Of a stretch of 64,000 nt of DNA, positions 32,546 through 43,996 are shown one piece after another. The DNA is from Lumbricus rubellus. Taxonomy: Eukaryota; Annelida; Clitellata; Crassiclitellata; Lumbricidae. The position numbers and the translations under genes are program-made. The stretch lies in NCBI GenBank assembly GCA_945859605.1, contig OX243822.1, positions 22,988,144 to 23,052,143 of the forward strand, written 5' to 3'. Within the stretch, counting starts at the first letter, position 1. Each line of letters starts with the position of its first letter. A model generated the notes under the pieces. That model saw only the letters and a program-made list of their open reading frames with translations. It was not told where the DNA came from and did no database searches.

Positions 32546-32599
32546 TATTTACGCCCCCCCTAACCAGAAATCCTGGATCCGCCCTTGGCATCAGTTGCT

Positions 32600-33757
32600 T
32601 TAATTTTGCATGTCTCATCGTCGTCCATTGCTGTTGCCTGCAGGCAGTCTTATCTGCTTCGAAGACAATTTGTGTGTCTATACCTCTGGCCACACTTCGA
32701 CTACACGACCATCTAGAGCTGCACTTATATATAACATACGAAAAGACTGCGATGAGTATTTCATTAATTGTGTCTCTTGTTCGCTCTACCGCATCTACAT
32801 GCACGTCCCTCTGTCGGGTGTCGGGCTTCAATTGCTTGGCGTACAGTTCTGTTACCATGGCGATAACAAGGTCTAAAGAATGATCATGCCGCAGCGGCTG
32901 AAGGAGTTCTTTCGCACTCATCCTTGCATGCACCCACCCACCCTCTCGTCCCCTCCCACCTACCACAGCGGAGGCGCCCCTGCTGCATTGTGATGTTTTT
33001 ATTATTATGTTGGTTTATCTGCTGGTGTTCCGCGGTACACTTGGTCGTACGATGATTGACAGATTTAACGTGAAAACAGTTTTTTTTAAAATCTCGTTGA
33101 ATTGCCAATTTCACATTTGACTCGCTGCAGAATGCAAACCCACGAAGGTATACGCTGATGCCATAAGGAAACGGTCTCAGTATTCGAATCCTATTCAATT
33201 GAATTGAATATTCTCCTCAGCGCTATTCCTTCGGTCGTTTAATAATAAAATTGTATTGTGTGATGAATATCGTTCTGATCGATTAACGATGAAGGCATGA
33301 AACAAAAAACAATAAAGAAGAAGAAGAAGAAGAAGAAGAAGAAGGGAAAAAAGAAGAAGAAGGAGTCCAAAGTAGAGGGGAAAACAGTTATGTGTACTCT
33401 AATCGATTAACGATGAAGGCATGAAACAATTGAGGTGCAGCAGCAGAAGAGGAGAGTGAACGGAAAACAATTCGTACTGTACGTAACTGCATGGTGCAAG
33501 AGATAGTAGCAGGATCGAGTCAATTATGTGATTATTATAATTATGTTCCACGTTATTTTCATCAGACGCTTCAGTCGAACGTACATGTATACATATAGCT
33601 CAGAAAGTTTCTTTAAGATTGTACAACTTTCAACTCCATGTGTACAAGCGTTTATCAGTATACGTTTGGACTTCGGAAAATGAATAATTGACAGATATCC
33701 GAGTGGACTACTTGAAAAGTTGATTCCGAACGGTTTGTTAAGGTGATGTAGTGATGA
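32600..33757. other. No gene recognised
   Basis: 3' flank of the WH1-like gene. It contains an (AAG)n run at 33318-33360 and a duplicated 'tcgattaacgatgaaggcat' (33278 and 33402). Confidence 0.5.
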
Positions 33758-36700
33758 TTACTTGGATGATTTAAGGACATTGAACCGAAAGTTTCTTCCT
33801 TTGAATTTCCTGGACGATGATGATGCTGATGATGACGACGACGACGATGATGCTCTCTGCATCATCAGCGAAACGTCGATGCATTTGACGGGTGACTTTT
33901 CAAATCTAGACGACGATGAGTAGGATGGGTAAGATGATGAGTATGATGAGAAGGATGATGGGTAGGATGGGTATGATGGGTAAGATGATGATGAGTAACC
34001 GTCCAAGTATCTATCGACATCCATCTCACGATGTGTGGACCGATCCATCTTAGTGACGTGCGTGAAACAACATGGTCCTGAAATGTCTGCCTTACTCAGA
34101 TTGAATTTCGTTTCACTCGCTGAAGCCTTCCTTCGCGATTTGCGTCTAAGACTCTGAGCAGAAGAAGGAGGAGCAGGAGGAGGAGCAGAAGAAGAAGGAA
34201 CAGGAGGAGGTCGTCGTCTAGAAGTCGATGATCGAGATAGATTCAGCAGCGTATCGTCTTTGTTCGAGACGAGACTCGTGAATTTCCGGTAGAAGTCGGC
34301 AGCTGCCGTATTGTCCTCGAACAGGAATCCCGCGAGACGAGTGTGGTCATGTGACAGATGCATCGTGTGGAAGATGCTGCTGAGGTTGCAGTAGTTCGTC
34401 AGATGGTCGACACAGTCCCTCCACAGCATGAACCCTGACCCGATCTCCGCAAGGATGATGTACAGCTTACGATGACGTCGGCTCTCACCAGAATCCAGAA
34501 CAATCAGCAGAATTCCTGATTTCGTCGGCGTCCATTTCGATTCAGGATTAAGTTCAGCAAAGTCTGGATCTGTCCTCATCGTCGTCGTCATCATCGTCGT
34601 CGTTGTTGTGACGTTTGAGTGACGTCGAACAGAGCCAAAGAAGAGAGTGACGCGACATCTGCAGACGAATAATTCCGTCTTGTGACTGCGATAGAACATC
34701 TCAACTTGATGCAGATCATCCTCTGAAATCTTCTTTCTCTTCGACAATCCCAGCTGCACAGGACGTCGATTGCAACTTCCGCCGCTCGTCGTCGTCGGTT
34801 TAAGACCTTTGAACTTAGCGAATGAGTCTTTGAACTCAGCTCGATTGAAGCCGCCGTTCGTCGCGTCCAGAATCTCGTCTACCTCATCGTCGTCGTCATC
34901 ATCATCATCATCTGCCCTCGTTATACGAATAATGGGAACCCCCCTGAGCCGCCAGACTGGTGACTCCTTTCCGCCGTTCTCAACACCTTCCTCTCCAGTC
35001 GACTTACTCTTCTCTTCACATTTCGTGGCGCCATGTTTTTCTTTCAACTTCGACTCATTTGCATCCTGACATCTTCCTTTTGTCCATTGATTTGTCATCC
35101 TTTTGTCTTCCACTTCTTGCCACTCTCTCAGCGCTCTTGACATTTCCACAGACGCGTATCTCGGAGATGAGACTCTGCTGCGCTGGACGGAGGTTGTGCT
35201 GCTCAATCTCCCGTCACCACAGCTGAAACCCTCACCACAGCTGGGATACTTGGTGACTACGTCTGGAGCAAAGCGCACCGTCTTCGTCGGCTTTGAGTTA
35301 CTAGTTCGACTGAGAAGACCAAGTTCTTCAGAGACCGCCTCCAGTCTCTCCTCCACCGAACGCCTTCCAGTGCTGAATGGAAATGTCTGGTAGGCGAGAT
35401 GACGATAGCCATCTGAACTTGAAGATGGGGATGGGGTGGGGGAGGAAGGGAGGTCATGACGGTGGCGGCCACACATGTTGTACGGAATGACGAAAGACGA
35501 AGAAGAAGATCTACTCGAAGATTCGTTGTAAGATGAGACTTCAGATGACACATCATCTCCTCTGTCGTCGTCGATCTTACGCTCTGCACCCCATTTCGAA
35601 TTGATCAATGTCTTCTTCTCTCGAAGTTGGCTTTCATTTTCAGATCTCTTGGATGAAGTCCAGTCCGGCGCTTCGTTGTTCCACGATCGTCTCTGACCTT
35701 CTTCGAATTCTCTTCGTCGTCCAATAACTTTCTCGTCGAATTCTAGCGACCGCGAAGCAGGTAAACGAGAACTGAGATTTGGTCGCAGAAGTGGTTGCTT
35801 AACTTCGAAGATGTTGCCACCAGATTTGTTTTCTCTGACACCATTGAAAAACTTGTTCGCAAAGCATGCATCATCCGAGGCATCATTGACTGATACGTCA
35901 CGAACCGTGAATTCATCAACTTTGAATGACGTCATGATGTCGTCATCGAAGAACCTTCGAACCGTCTCCTCTGAGACCACTTCCTCCTGCAGCGATGACT
36001 TTTCCGTCCAATTCTGTTCTACATCGTTGCTCGACGTCACCCAGTTCGATCCAGACGGAAGAAGAACTGAACCACCATGAGAACGCTTCCAGGGTGTGTC
36101 CGCAGGGTGTGTCGAGGAATTCGATTTCTCATGACGTTGTAGGCACTCCACGTCTGGAACGATTCCAACAACACGTGATTCTTCGACGGAAAACAGTCGA
36201 CAGCTGCTGGAGTCGGATGCATGGACTGACCTCCGGATGGAAGAGTCTCCTCCTTCCACCTTCGATTTCATTCCATCCAACTGGAACGATGATGACGTCT
36301 GTAATCGCATCTTGTTCAACCTGTCTTCGCTAGCAGCACCAGAACCTTCACGCGTTGAATCCGTGGACTGATCATCATCACATGCATGTAAGTGATCATC
36401 ATCATCACATGCATGTAAGTATGGTCGTTGACTGAATCTCTGTCGTTCCTGCAACTCTCGTCGTAGTTGATCGTGTCTGAGGTACTTGCTGTACGCCGGA
36501 AGTATCGTGATCTTTGGACGACAAGTATCATCATCATCATCATCGTTGACCTCATCGATCTTCGTCGTCCTTGAACTGTTCGTCTGAAGGTCACGAATGG
36601 AGGACGTCCGCGACTCCTCTTCCTCATCCTTCTCCTCTTCCTCCTCCTCATCTACGAGACTGGATTTGGTGGTTGAATGGTGGTGGAAAGAAGAGTGTCG

Positions 36701-36781
36701 TGTGGTGGAGAAGATGAAGAAGGAATGGATGTGATGACGAATCGTTGCAATTCGCTTCCCATCCATTCGTCTCAATGTTCT
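33758..36781 (-). CDS. WH1/PH-like and CRIB-like motif protein (main exon)
   Basis: A continuous frame of about 1,007 codons runs from acceptor TTTTTAG|A at 36781 to the stop at 33758. Residues 1-690 are mostly disordered (Ser, Asp and Glu runs). About 690-837 is a folded domain holding HKTELFVCRCRVTLFFGS, SGILLIVLDSGE, LYIILAEIGSGFMLWRD and LAGFLFEDNTAAADFYRKF. The last helix pattern resembles WH1/EVH1 (PH-fold) domains. A Pro-rich linker (PPPVPSSSAPPPAPP) follows. About 898 reads ADISGPCCFTHVTK, close to the CRIB consensus ISxPxxFxH that binds Rho-family GTPases, and a Ser/Tyr-rich tail ends the protein. I recall similar uncharacterised arthropod proteins but no name. The inferred role is actin or Rho signalling adaptor. 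If the upstream exon is not used, ATG at 36766 would start it. Confidence 0.75.
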   Translation of the reverse strand, partial: RTLRRMDGKRIATIRHHIHSFFIFSTTRHSSFHHHSTTKSSLVDEEEEEEKDEEEESRTSSIRDLQTNSSRTTKIDEVNDDDDDDTCRPKITILPAYSKYLRHDQLRRELQERQRFSQRPYLHACDDDDHLHACDDDQSTDSTREGSGAASEDRLNKMRLQTSSSFQLDGMKSKVEGGDSSIRRSVHASDSSSCRLFSVEESRVVGIVPDVECLQRHEKSNSSTHPADTPWKRSHGGSVLLPSGSNWVTSSNDVEQNWTEKSSLQEEVVSEETVRRFFDDDIMTSFKVDEFTVRDVSVNDASDDACFANKFFNGVRENKSGGNIFEVKQPLLRPNLSSRLPASRSLEFDEKVIGRRREFEEGQRRSWNNEAPDWTSSKRSENESQLREKKTLINSKWGAERKIDDDRGDDVSSEVSSYNESSSRSSSSSFVIPYNMCGRHRHDLPSSPTPSPSSSSDGYRHLAYQTFPFSTGRRSVEERLEAVSEELGLLSRTSNSKPTKTVRFAPDVVTKYPSCGEGFSCGDGRLSSTTSVQRSRVSSPRYASVEMSRALREWQEVEDKRMTNQWTKGRCQDANESKLKEKHGATKCEEKSKSTGEEGVENGGKESPVWRLRGVPIIRITRADDDDDDDDDEVDEILDATNGGFNRAEFKDSFAKFKGLKPTTTSGGSCNRRPVQLGLSKRKKISEDDLHQVEMFYRSHKTELFVCRCRVTLFFGSVRRHSNVTTTTTMMTTTMRTDPDFAELNPESKWTPTKSGILLIVLDSGESRRHRKLYIILAEIGSGFMLWRDCVDHLTNYCNLSSIFHTMHLSHDHTRLAGFLFEDNTAAADFYRKFTSLVSNKDDTLLNLSRSSTSRRRPPPVPSSSAPPPAPPSSAQSLRRKSRRKASASETKFNLSKADISGPCCFTHVTKMDRSTHREMDVDRYLDGYSSSSYPSYPSYPSSFSSYSSSYPSYSSSSRFEKSPVKCIDVSLMMQRASSSSSSSSASSSSRKFKGRNFRFNVLKSSK

Positions 36782-36954
36782 CTAAAAATAAAATAACAGT
36801 AATAATAAACAAAATATTTGGTCAATCCTTAAGGACGTAGAGATAATAGTGATGATAATGTGGATAGCAATATTAGCAATTAAAAGAAACAATGGTGGTG
36901 GTGATGATTATAACGATGATAGTAGTAGCAGTAGTATTGTAGTAGTTGTTGTTG

Positions 36955-37153
36955 CTGTGATGGTGGTGGTGGCAGTGGTGGTGATGGTGGTGGTGGTGGT
37001 GGTGGTGGCGGCGGCGGCGGCGGCAGCGGTGGTGGTGGTGGTGGTGGTGGTGATGGTGGTGGTGGTGGTGGTGGTGGTGGTGGTGGTGGTGGTGGTGGTG
37101 GTGGTGGTGGTGGTGGTGGTGGTGGTGGTGGTGGTGGTGGTGGTGGTGGTGGT
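36955..37153. repeat. (GGT)n microsatellite in intron
   Basis: About 60 GGT/GGC triplets filling most of the predicted first intron of the WH1-like gene. PolyVal, polyHis and polyThr frames here are artefacts. Confidence 0.95.
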
Positions 37154-37162
37154 CCATCTTAC

Positions 37163-37186
37163 TCGCTCGTCTTCTCCATGCAGCAT
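37163..37186 (-). CDS. Putative first coding exon (8 codons) of the WH1-like gene
   Basis: ATG at 37186 gives MLHGEDER and then a strong donor, CGA|GTAAGA, at 37162. It is in phase 0, exactly as needed to join AGA-ACA-TTG at acceptor 36782/36781, extending the large frame without a stop. It is inferred from splice signals only. Confidence 0.4.
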
Positions 37187-37384
37187 CGTCCATGAACTTC
37201 TCTAGCAAAATCATCTCTGATGAGAATTCTTATTGGCTGGGTTCTACGTGTATGCGGGATTACTCATTCACTTATCTTTGTGCTCTTCCTTCATTGAGTC
37301 AACTTTTTATTCTTAACGATTCTATCTTGGTGGCGCAGGCAAGCACACGTGTGAGAAACTGAAAATCTAATGAGGCATATTATG

Positions 37385-37723
37385 AATGCATGCATGCATG
37401 CATACATACATACATACATACATACATACATACATACATACATCATACATACATACATACATACATACATACATACATACATACATACATACATACATAC
37501 ATACATACATACATACATACATACATACATACATACATACATACATACATACATACATACATACGTACATGCATGCATGCATGCATACATACATACATAC
37601 ATACATACATACATACATACATACATACATACATACATACATACATACATACATACATACATACATACATACATACATACATACATACATACATACATAC
37701 ATACATACATACATACTTTCATA
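37385..37723. repeat. (ATAC)n microsatellite with (ATGC) interruptions
   Basis: About 80 tetranucleotides, with 'atgcatgcatgc' islands near 37388 and 37570. Confidence 0.97.
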
Positions 37724-38395
37724 CATTCATTTATGCAATGGATGCATGGACGAACGCAAACCCTCAGCGCATTTTCTGCTGGTCTTCAGCCAGTTCTTCC
37801 TTCTTGGTCTTCCTCTCGGGAAATTCAAATTCTCCGTTTTTTAGGATCCATCTTTGTCAACGCTAATAACAAGTCCCATCCATTTCAATTCCATGTACCT
37901 TACAATGTTCGCAAAGGAAGACAATCGTGCAGCCTCCTATTTTAGATAGAAATTTATTTCACGTCGTCCAGGTGTAGCAGCGTCATCGAGCGAATATTTT
38001 CCTTACTATGAGGCCATCTAGCGAATGAAATTATGCAAATGATTTTCAAACGTAACCATAAACTCCAAACTTCTGGCGCCACGTGCTGGGATGACGATGT
38101 CAAGGATAATAATAATATTATTATTAGGCCTATTGTCCTAATCATTATAGCTGAGTACAGGAATATACGAGCTGTTATAACTTATAACCAAAATTCGTAT
38201 GTCTCATTGCCTCTCAATATCTCCTCACTCTGTCTGTCTCTGTCTCTCTCCTCTGTCAGGCCGTGGCCGACGATGAGTCCCCAACTTCTCGTCTCTAGGT
38301 TTCCCTATTCCTGGTTTTCTCCGTTACCTCTCTCAATGACTCTCATATTCTTATTCATTCTCTTGAGATCTCTCTATGTTGTCCAGCCATGTTTT
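37724..38395. other. No gene recognised
   Basis: Intergenic. Only short frames occur, with a TCTGTCTC run near 38230. Confidence 0.4.
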
Positions 38396-38890
38396 TGCTG
38401 TCTTCATCGAATCATCGGTTTCTTGTTCTTTCCACATACATGTAGGCCCTATCCGTGCAGTGCTGCTGCTGGTGGTCTGTTAATTATTATCCATTCTCAC
38501 TTCTCAGCACGTGTCCCAACCATGACAGTTCTTTCTTCCTGATTATTGTTTAGGCTACTTCTGTCCCAGTTCTCTTCTGGTCACTTCGTTTTAAATCCTG
38601 TCTCTGCTGCTTCGACTTATTCTTCTCAACCAGTTCATTTCCGCAGCCAATTATAGTCTTGTCTTGTCTTATTTCCGCAGACACCAGCATTCAGATCCAT
38701 ACAGCAGTACGGTACTCGAATGACGAGTGTCTTGTAATATAGGCCTAGTTTAATCTTAGTTCCTCTTGTTATTCCTCTGTCTCTCCAGATCTTTTTGAGT
38801 CTGCCAAACATCATGATCGCGCATGCCAGAGCAATTCACCGCACGATGTCCCTTGTGCGTCATGCATCTTCTGTTATAAGCCCCTCTAGG
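38396..38890 (-). pseudogene. Decayed LINE reverse transcriptase 3' region
   Basis: Minus-strand pieces in shifting frames read FGRLKKIWRDRGITRGTKIK, LYYKTLVIRV, GSECWCLRK-like sequence and MNWLRRISRSSR, ending WLGHVLRSEN. This order (YGSE.W..., then the WLGHVLR block) is the C-terminal signature of RTE-like/other LINE polyproteins. It is a second LINE family, distinct from the FADDQ one, with multiple stops and frameshifts. Confidence 0.6.
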
Positions 38891-40438
38891 TACACAAATT
38901 GTATATTATATAGGAATCGAACCCCAGATCGATATAGAGAAGGTATTTGTTATCATATAATCGGATTGGCTTTCCTGGTGGCTGTCCAAACCCCGGCAAC
39001 CATTGCAACATCAATGAAAATAAGCGTGTTCAAGTCGACGACTGACTTCGTCGCTTACTTCATTTTACGCAAAGTACAGAATTTATCTGATTCGTGCGGG
39101 TCACTTTAAAGCAACATGCACGGCACGAGCGCAGCAAGTTCAGTAGAGCACAGTAATTGGTGCCACAGCGGATGTCATATCAGTTATCTAGGACACAGCC
39201 TAACTCTCATTAAATTTTAATAATTATATGGATGCCAATGAAATTAGCGAGTCAAATCGTAACGTCGATGCATCATGCATATCAAAGTCTGCCTTCTTCG
39301 ATCGAATAATTATAGTTTCATTAATTTTGAATATATTATATCTTCTCCATCAAATTCGCCTTTATATGTATCCGTCTGTACAATACTGCCTTACTGACTT
39401 TTGTAGCCATCATAGTCTCATAATTATCCTGTGGCATTTTCGATATCTTTCTTCATTAATGCTCAAGCCACGCATCCATGTAACAACATGCAGCTGAAAA
39501 TGAATGTTTTGCTCTTTCAAATCTTCTGATGATGCCATCCCATAATCGTCGCTTTCCTTCTTCATTCGGTGTCTGCTACTGTACTGTATGGTTGCCATTG
39601 GCCGTGCTGCAGTCATCGCTCGTCTTCCTCAATCAGATCAATATTATGACCAGCAAAACAACCATTATAATCACTCCTATAGCTCTACCGATATACTAAA
39701 GCTACTAATGCAACTGCTACGGCTGCTACCATTAGTTACTATGCAGTCACTGTTTCTGTTTATGTGGTTGTTGTTGTTGCTGTTGATTATTGTTGTTTGT
39801 GTTGATCAGCTTCTTATTGTCACTTTACCACACGGATTGCAATGCTGACGAATGATTGTAGTATTGATAATAATATTGATGATGATATTCGTTCTCTTAC
39901 CTGAATTGGTCTTCGGCTTCGACTGGTCACAGAATCCTAACTCACAGTTGTCTGTTTTCCTATCTATGTGTGGCCCATATGATGCAGCAGCATCAGCTTC
40001 ACTGCTTTCAGTACTGACCGCCGTTGCTCTAGCGCCATATAAATTAACCGTTAAGAGCACGCACGGTGGCGGGTGTGTGCCACTTCCGGTCGCTCACCGG
40101 AAGTCGTCTCGACCGTGACGAATCGTGACGCGAATTCGTCGTCGAACGATTGCTTCTGCATGTGATGATCGTCGTCGGTCAGCGAGAGGGGAAAGTGGGG
40201 CAGTTGGACCACGGAGGAAGGTGGAGTCGTTTCTAGGTTGGACCACGGAGGGAGGGAGGTGGAGTGATGGTGGAAAGGATGGATGGGGAGAAGTAGGAAA
40301 ATGCATCAGTGATATAGAGTGACTCGCAAATTAGATATACGCCGACAGAGGACAAGGTACATTTTATGTTAGCCAGACGAGAGTGAAAAGTTATTAAGTA
40401 TAGTAGAACGAAGAGTCGGAAGAGGAGAGACAGACACA
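38891..40438. other. No gene recognised
   Basis: AT-rich intergenic sequence with small repeats. A few frames (39588-39848, 39852-40118) have hydrophobic stretches but no family motif or splice support. Confidence 0.35.
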
Positions 40439-40439
40439 G

Positions 40440-40515
40440 TATGAGAATTGTGGAAAAATAACTGGGGGGGTTGGCCTATGATAAACTTGAAATTGGGGTA
40501 TGAAAAACATACATT
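40440..40515 (+). repeat. Dispersed repeat copy (partner at 49055)
   Basis: The segment agaattgtggaaaaataact, followed by ggggggttgg and then 'gaaattggggtatgaaaaac', recurs near 49058-49135. Confidence 0.6.
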
Positions 40516-40527
40516 AACATGGGGCGT

Positions 40528-40700
40528 ATGTATGTATGTATGTATGTATGTATTTATGTATGTATGTATGTATGTATGTATGTATGTATGTATGTATGTA
40601 TGTATGTATGTATGTATGTATGTATGTATGTATGTATGTATGTATGTATGTATGTATGTATGCATGTATGTATGTATGCATGTATGCATTTATGTATGTA
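40528..40700. repeat. (TATG)n microsatellite
   Basis: About 43 tetranucleotides with sparse t/c variants. Confidence 0.97.
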
Positions 40701-40779
40701 TGTTGATATGTTTGTTCTGTCTGTGTGCATCTCACTTTCTATAATATGTTTTATCTGTCATGCACTGAGTTTCGTTACG

Positions 40780-41637
40780 AAAGCGTCAAAATTGAAATTC
40801 AACTTCGATTCATGTCTCATCATCATCATCATCATCATCATCATCACCATCATTATCATAATCATCATCATCATCATAATCATCATCATCATCATAATCA
40901 TCATCATCATCTAAATCATCATCATCATCATCTAAATCATCATCATCACAATCATCATCATCATCATCATCACCATCATTATCATCATCATCATCATCAT
41001 CATCATCATAATCATCATCATCATCATCATCACCATCATTATCATCATCATAATCATCATCATCATCATCATCATCATCTAAATCATCATTCATAGGTGT
41101 CCTACGATGCCATTCCATGTGTCTCGTTCGTCATATTCTACTTAATAAATTGTATCAGTGCTTTGTATCTTAGCCGATAAATAGTATTAAAGCGTCAAAA
41201 TTGAAATTCAACTTCGATTCATGTCTCATCATCATCATCATCATCATCACCATCATTATCATAATCATCATCATCATCATCATCATCATCATTATCATAA
41301 TCATCATCATCATCATAATCATCATCATCATCATAATCATCATCATCATCATAATCATCATCATCATCATCTAAATCATCATCATCATCTAAATCATCAT
41401 CATCACAATCATCATCATCATCATCATCACCATCATTATCATCATCATCATCATCATCATAATCATCATCATCATCATCATCACCATCATTATCATCATC
41501 ATAATCATCATCATCATCATCATCATCTAAATCATCATTCATAGGTGTCCTACGATGCCATTCCATGTGTCTCGTTCGTCATATTCTACTTAATAAATTG
41601 TATCAGTGCTTTGTATCTTAGCCGATAAATAGTATTA
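40780..41637. repeat. Direct tandem duplication of an (ATC)n block with unique flanks
   Basis: Two copies (about 40780-41188 and 41189-41637) share the same left unique part (aagcgtcaaaattgaaattc, then aacttcgattcatgtctc). They also share an (ATC)n interior with aat/acc variants and the same right unique part (aggtgtcctacgatgccatt ... gccgataaatagtatta). Interiors differ in repeat number. Confidence 0.95.
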
Positions 41638-42135
41638 TTACATGGAATGTGTTTAATTCAAAATTGGTCAATTGCGGAATATGAGCCATTGACGCATGCG
41701 CAGTTCTAATTCCGGTGTGTCACGTGACATTTCGTTGCCATTGGTGACGCTACTGACGTACCGTGTAGTTCATAAGGTGATTGGATTGGTGCGATAAGCC
41801 TATAAGTTCCCTACCGACCGATCCAAGTTTCTACCCATTGCAGAGCACAACAGTGGCAGAGTTGAAAGACGTCTGCTGCCTGCTACAAGTGAACCATCCT
41901 TCGCTGCTTCATATGAACTTCCTGTAAACGAACATTTGTCATACTCGCAAACGACGAAATGTTAAGTGAGTAAGTAAGACAAACGCCCACACTTCACAAC
42001 AACAATGCACCAAGTAATGAAAAGTAATATGTAACATCAGTTGGAAAAAACGATGCAATATTATTGAAAACATATGTAAAAATATGCAGTTATAGTTAAA
42101 TCACAAACGGTCAATCAGTTCTGTCAATCAGTCAG
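41638..42135. other. No feature recognised
   Basis: Intergenic sequence with no supported coding frame. Confidence 0.4.
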
Positions 42136-42263
42136 TCTTCTACATGTGTATATATACATATATATACATATATATACATATTATACATTAACGTTTTCAT
42201 CACTTCGGCATGATCCATCATCACGTTCCGTGTGGCTGTATTTAGATGTGAATGAAAAGACAT

Positions 42264-42474
42264 ATATATATTATATTATATATTATATATTATATATTAT
42301 ATATTATATATTATATATTATATATTATATATTATATATTATATATTATATATTATATATTATATATTATATATTATATATTATATATTATATATTATAT
42401 ATTATATATTATATATTATATATTATATATATAGTATATATTATATATTATATATTATATATATATATATATAT
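42264..42474. repeat. (TATATTATA)n AT-only array
   Basis: About 210 bp of A/T only with a regular tatatat/tat period of about 10 bp. It is self-complementary throughout, so it can form cruciforms. Confidence 0.95.
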
Positions 42475-43009
42475 ATAGTAGCAATTGACATTCCAGTATA
42501 GTTCGTCGCAGTAAGTGAGATTAAGGACATGCGCAGTACGTACGTCGGACACAAGGACGAAGAATAGAAAAGAAAATTCAAAGCAAGCACAGACAGGCAA
42601 ACACAAATACACACACATACATAGTTAGAGATATATGGAGACCTCATGCATAGACAAATATAAGGATACTTCAGGCAAAAATACAGAGCACAGAGTACAG
42701 ACGGACAGGCAGACAGACAGACAAACAGACAAACAGTTCTTCAACTTAAGAGTCACCGTCAACGACCTTGAAGACTCGTGATTATTTATTTTGCGCCTTT
42801 CGACCTGGCACTCCATAAATCTTTCTTGACACATCATTACATTCAGCTGTCAGTCTTTATCTATCTGCATTTCAGTCTGTGATTCTCTTCTTCCATTCTG
42901 GCTGTCACATTCCCCGCTTCTCCTCCTCCTCCTCATCCTCCTCCACCCTCTGCGCTTCTTTTCTCTTTCTGCTGCGATTAAATGGCAAGTCTTTGCTGCT
43001 CGATGACTT

Positions 43010-43300
43010 CGAAAAAGAAAAAGAAGAAGAAGAAGAAGAAGAAGAGGTTGAGGAGGAGGAGAAGAAAAGGAAGAGGAGGAAGAAGAGGAGGTTGAGGAGG
43101 AGGAGAGGAAGAGGAGATGAAGAGGATGAGGAAAAGGAGGAGGAGGAGGAAGAGGAGGAAGAAAAAGAAGAGGAGGAGGACGAGAAGGAGGAAGAAGAAG
43201 AAGAAGAAGAAGAAGAAGAAGAAGAAGAAGAAGAAGAAGAAGAAGAAGAAGAAGAAGAAGAAGAGAAAGAAGAAGAAGAAGAAGAAGAAAAGATGAGGAA
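43010..43300. repeat. GAA/GAG purine tract
   Basis: Almost 300 bp of gaa/gag triplets. The polyGlu (+) and polyLeu/Ser (-) frames are artefacts. Confidence 0.95.
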
Positions 43301-43990
43301 GGATGAGAAGAAGAATAACAGCGTGAGTTCATTGACATTGGTTCAGATGACTACTCGATCATAGACAGATGAAAGAAGTCTTGACCAGAACATGATTTGT
43401 CTGGTTGATACAGACAACAAAGCAACTCCTGTCAACTTTACAAATGTATTTTTACTGTAACGCAATTATACTTCTGCGTTTATCGTTCAACTATACTAGA
43501 CACGCGATGTGGGCATCGTGGCTATACACTAATGTCTAGCGCAAGCAGTGTAGCAATGGTCTTCTACGATGTTTCAGTTAACAACATGTGGGATGGAGTA
43601 ATCTTCGACGAATCTTCGTGGAAAACCTTTTACTCTGCCGTACTCAGCATAATTGCTATACACTTTTGTCTGATATATCAGCAGACATCTGCAGCGCATA
43701 TAATTATATCGGCGACAAAATCATACAACACAATGTCCTCGCAGCGTTTCATCTCATTATACTGAGGATTATTGTGCCTACAGGGCGCTACAGCTGCTAT
43801 TGCTTAACTCATAGCATCGATGTAACTAAACTAATGAAGTGTTTGACCAGCTCCTCTGTAAACTCAGTGGTTTCATTTATTAAGTAAAATATGGTGCAGT
43901 TTGTAACCAGTTAGGTTTGACCTTGGTGCAGCCTACAGTGCCTTGATTCGAGACCGCCTTGCTAGAGATCTATATATAGGCCACAAAAGG
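43301..43990. other. No feature recognised
   Basis: Intergenic. No motif found in the short frames. Confidence 0.4.
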
Positions 43991-43996
43991 TTGCGT

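Larger units (their letters stand above)
30900..32587. mobile_element. Composite TIR transposon with nested insertions
   Basis: The outer ends are inverted (caggcgcggatccaga at the left, tggatccgcccttg at the right) and each is followed inward by a G/C-run with 'cgcccccc'. The five bases gcatc flank both sides (30895-30899 and 32588-32592), a likely target duplication. Inside lie a SINE, two outward-facing mariner fragments and a long TGTA array. No transposase of its own is visible. The GCGGATCCA end motif resembles a common animal MITE family, but I cannot fix the superfamily. Confidence 0.65.

Noticed and set aside
32261..32966. MYVC/HTYI repeat proteins (also near 37370 and 40448)
   Set aside because: Tetranucleotide microsatellites read in frame.
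40800..41560. CRISPR-like array from regular ATC blocks
   Set aside because: No unique spacers between constant repeats. It is a microsatellite in animal DNA.
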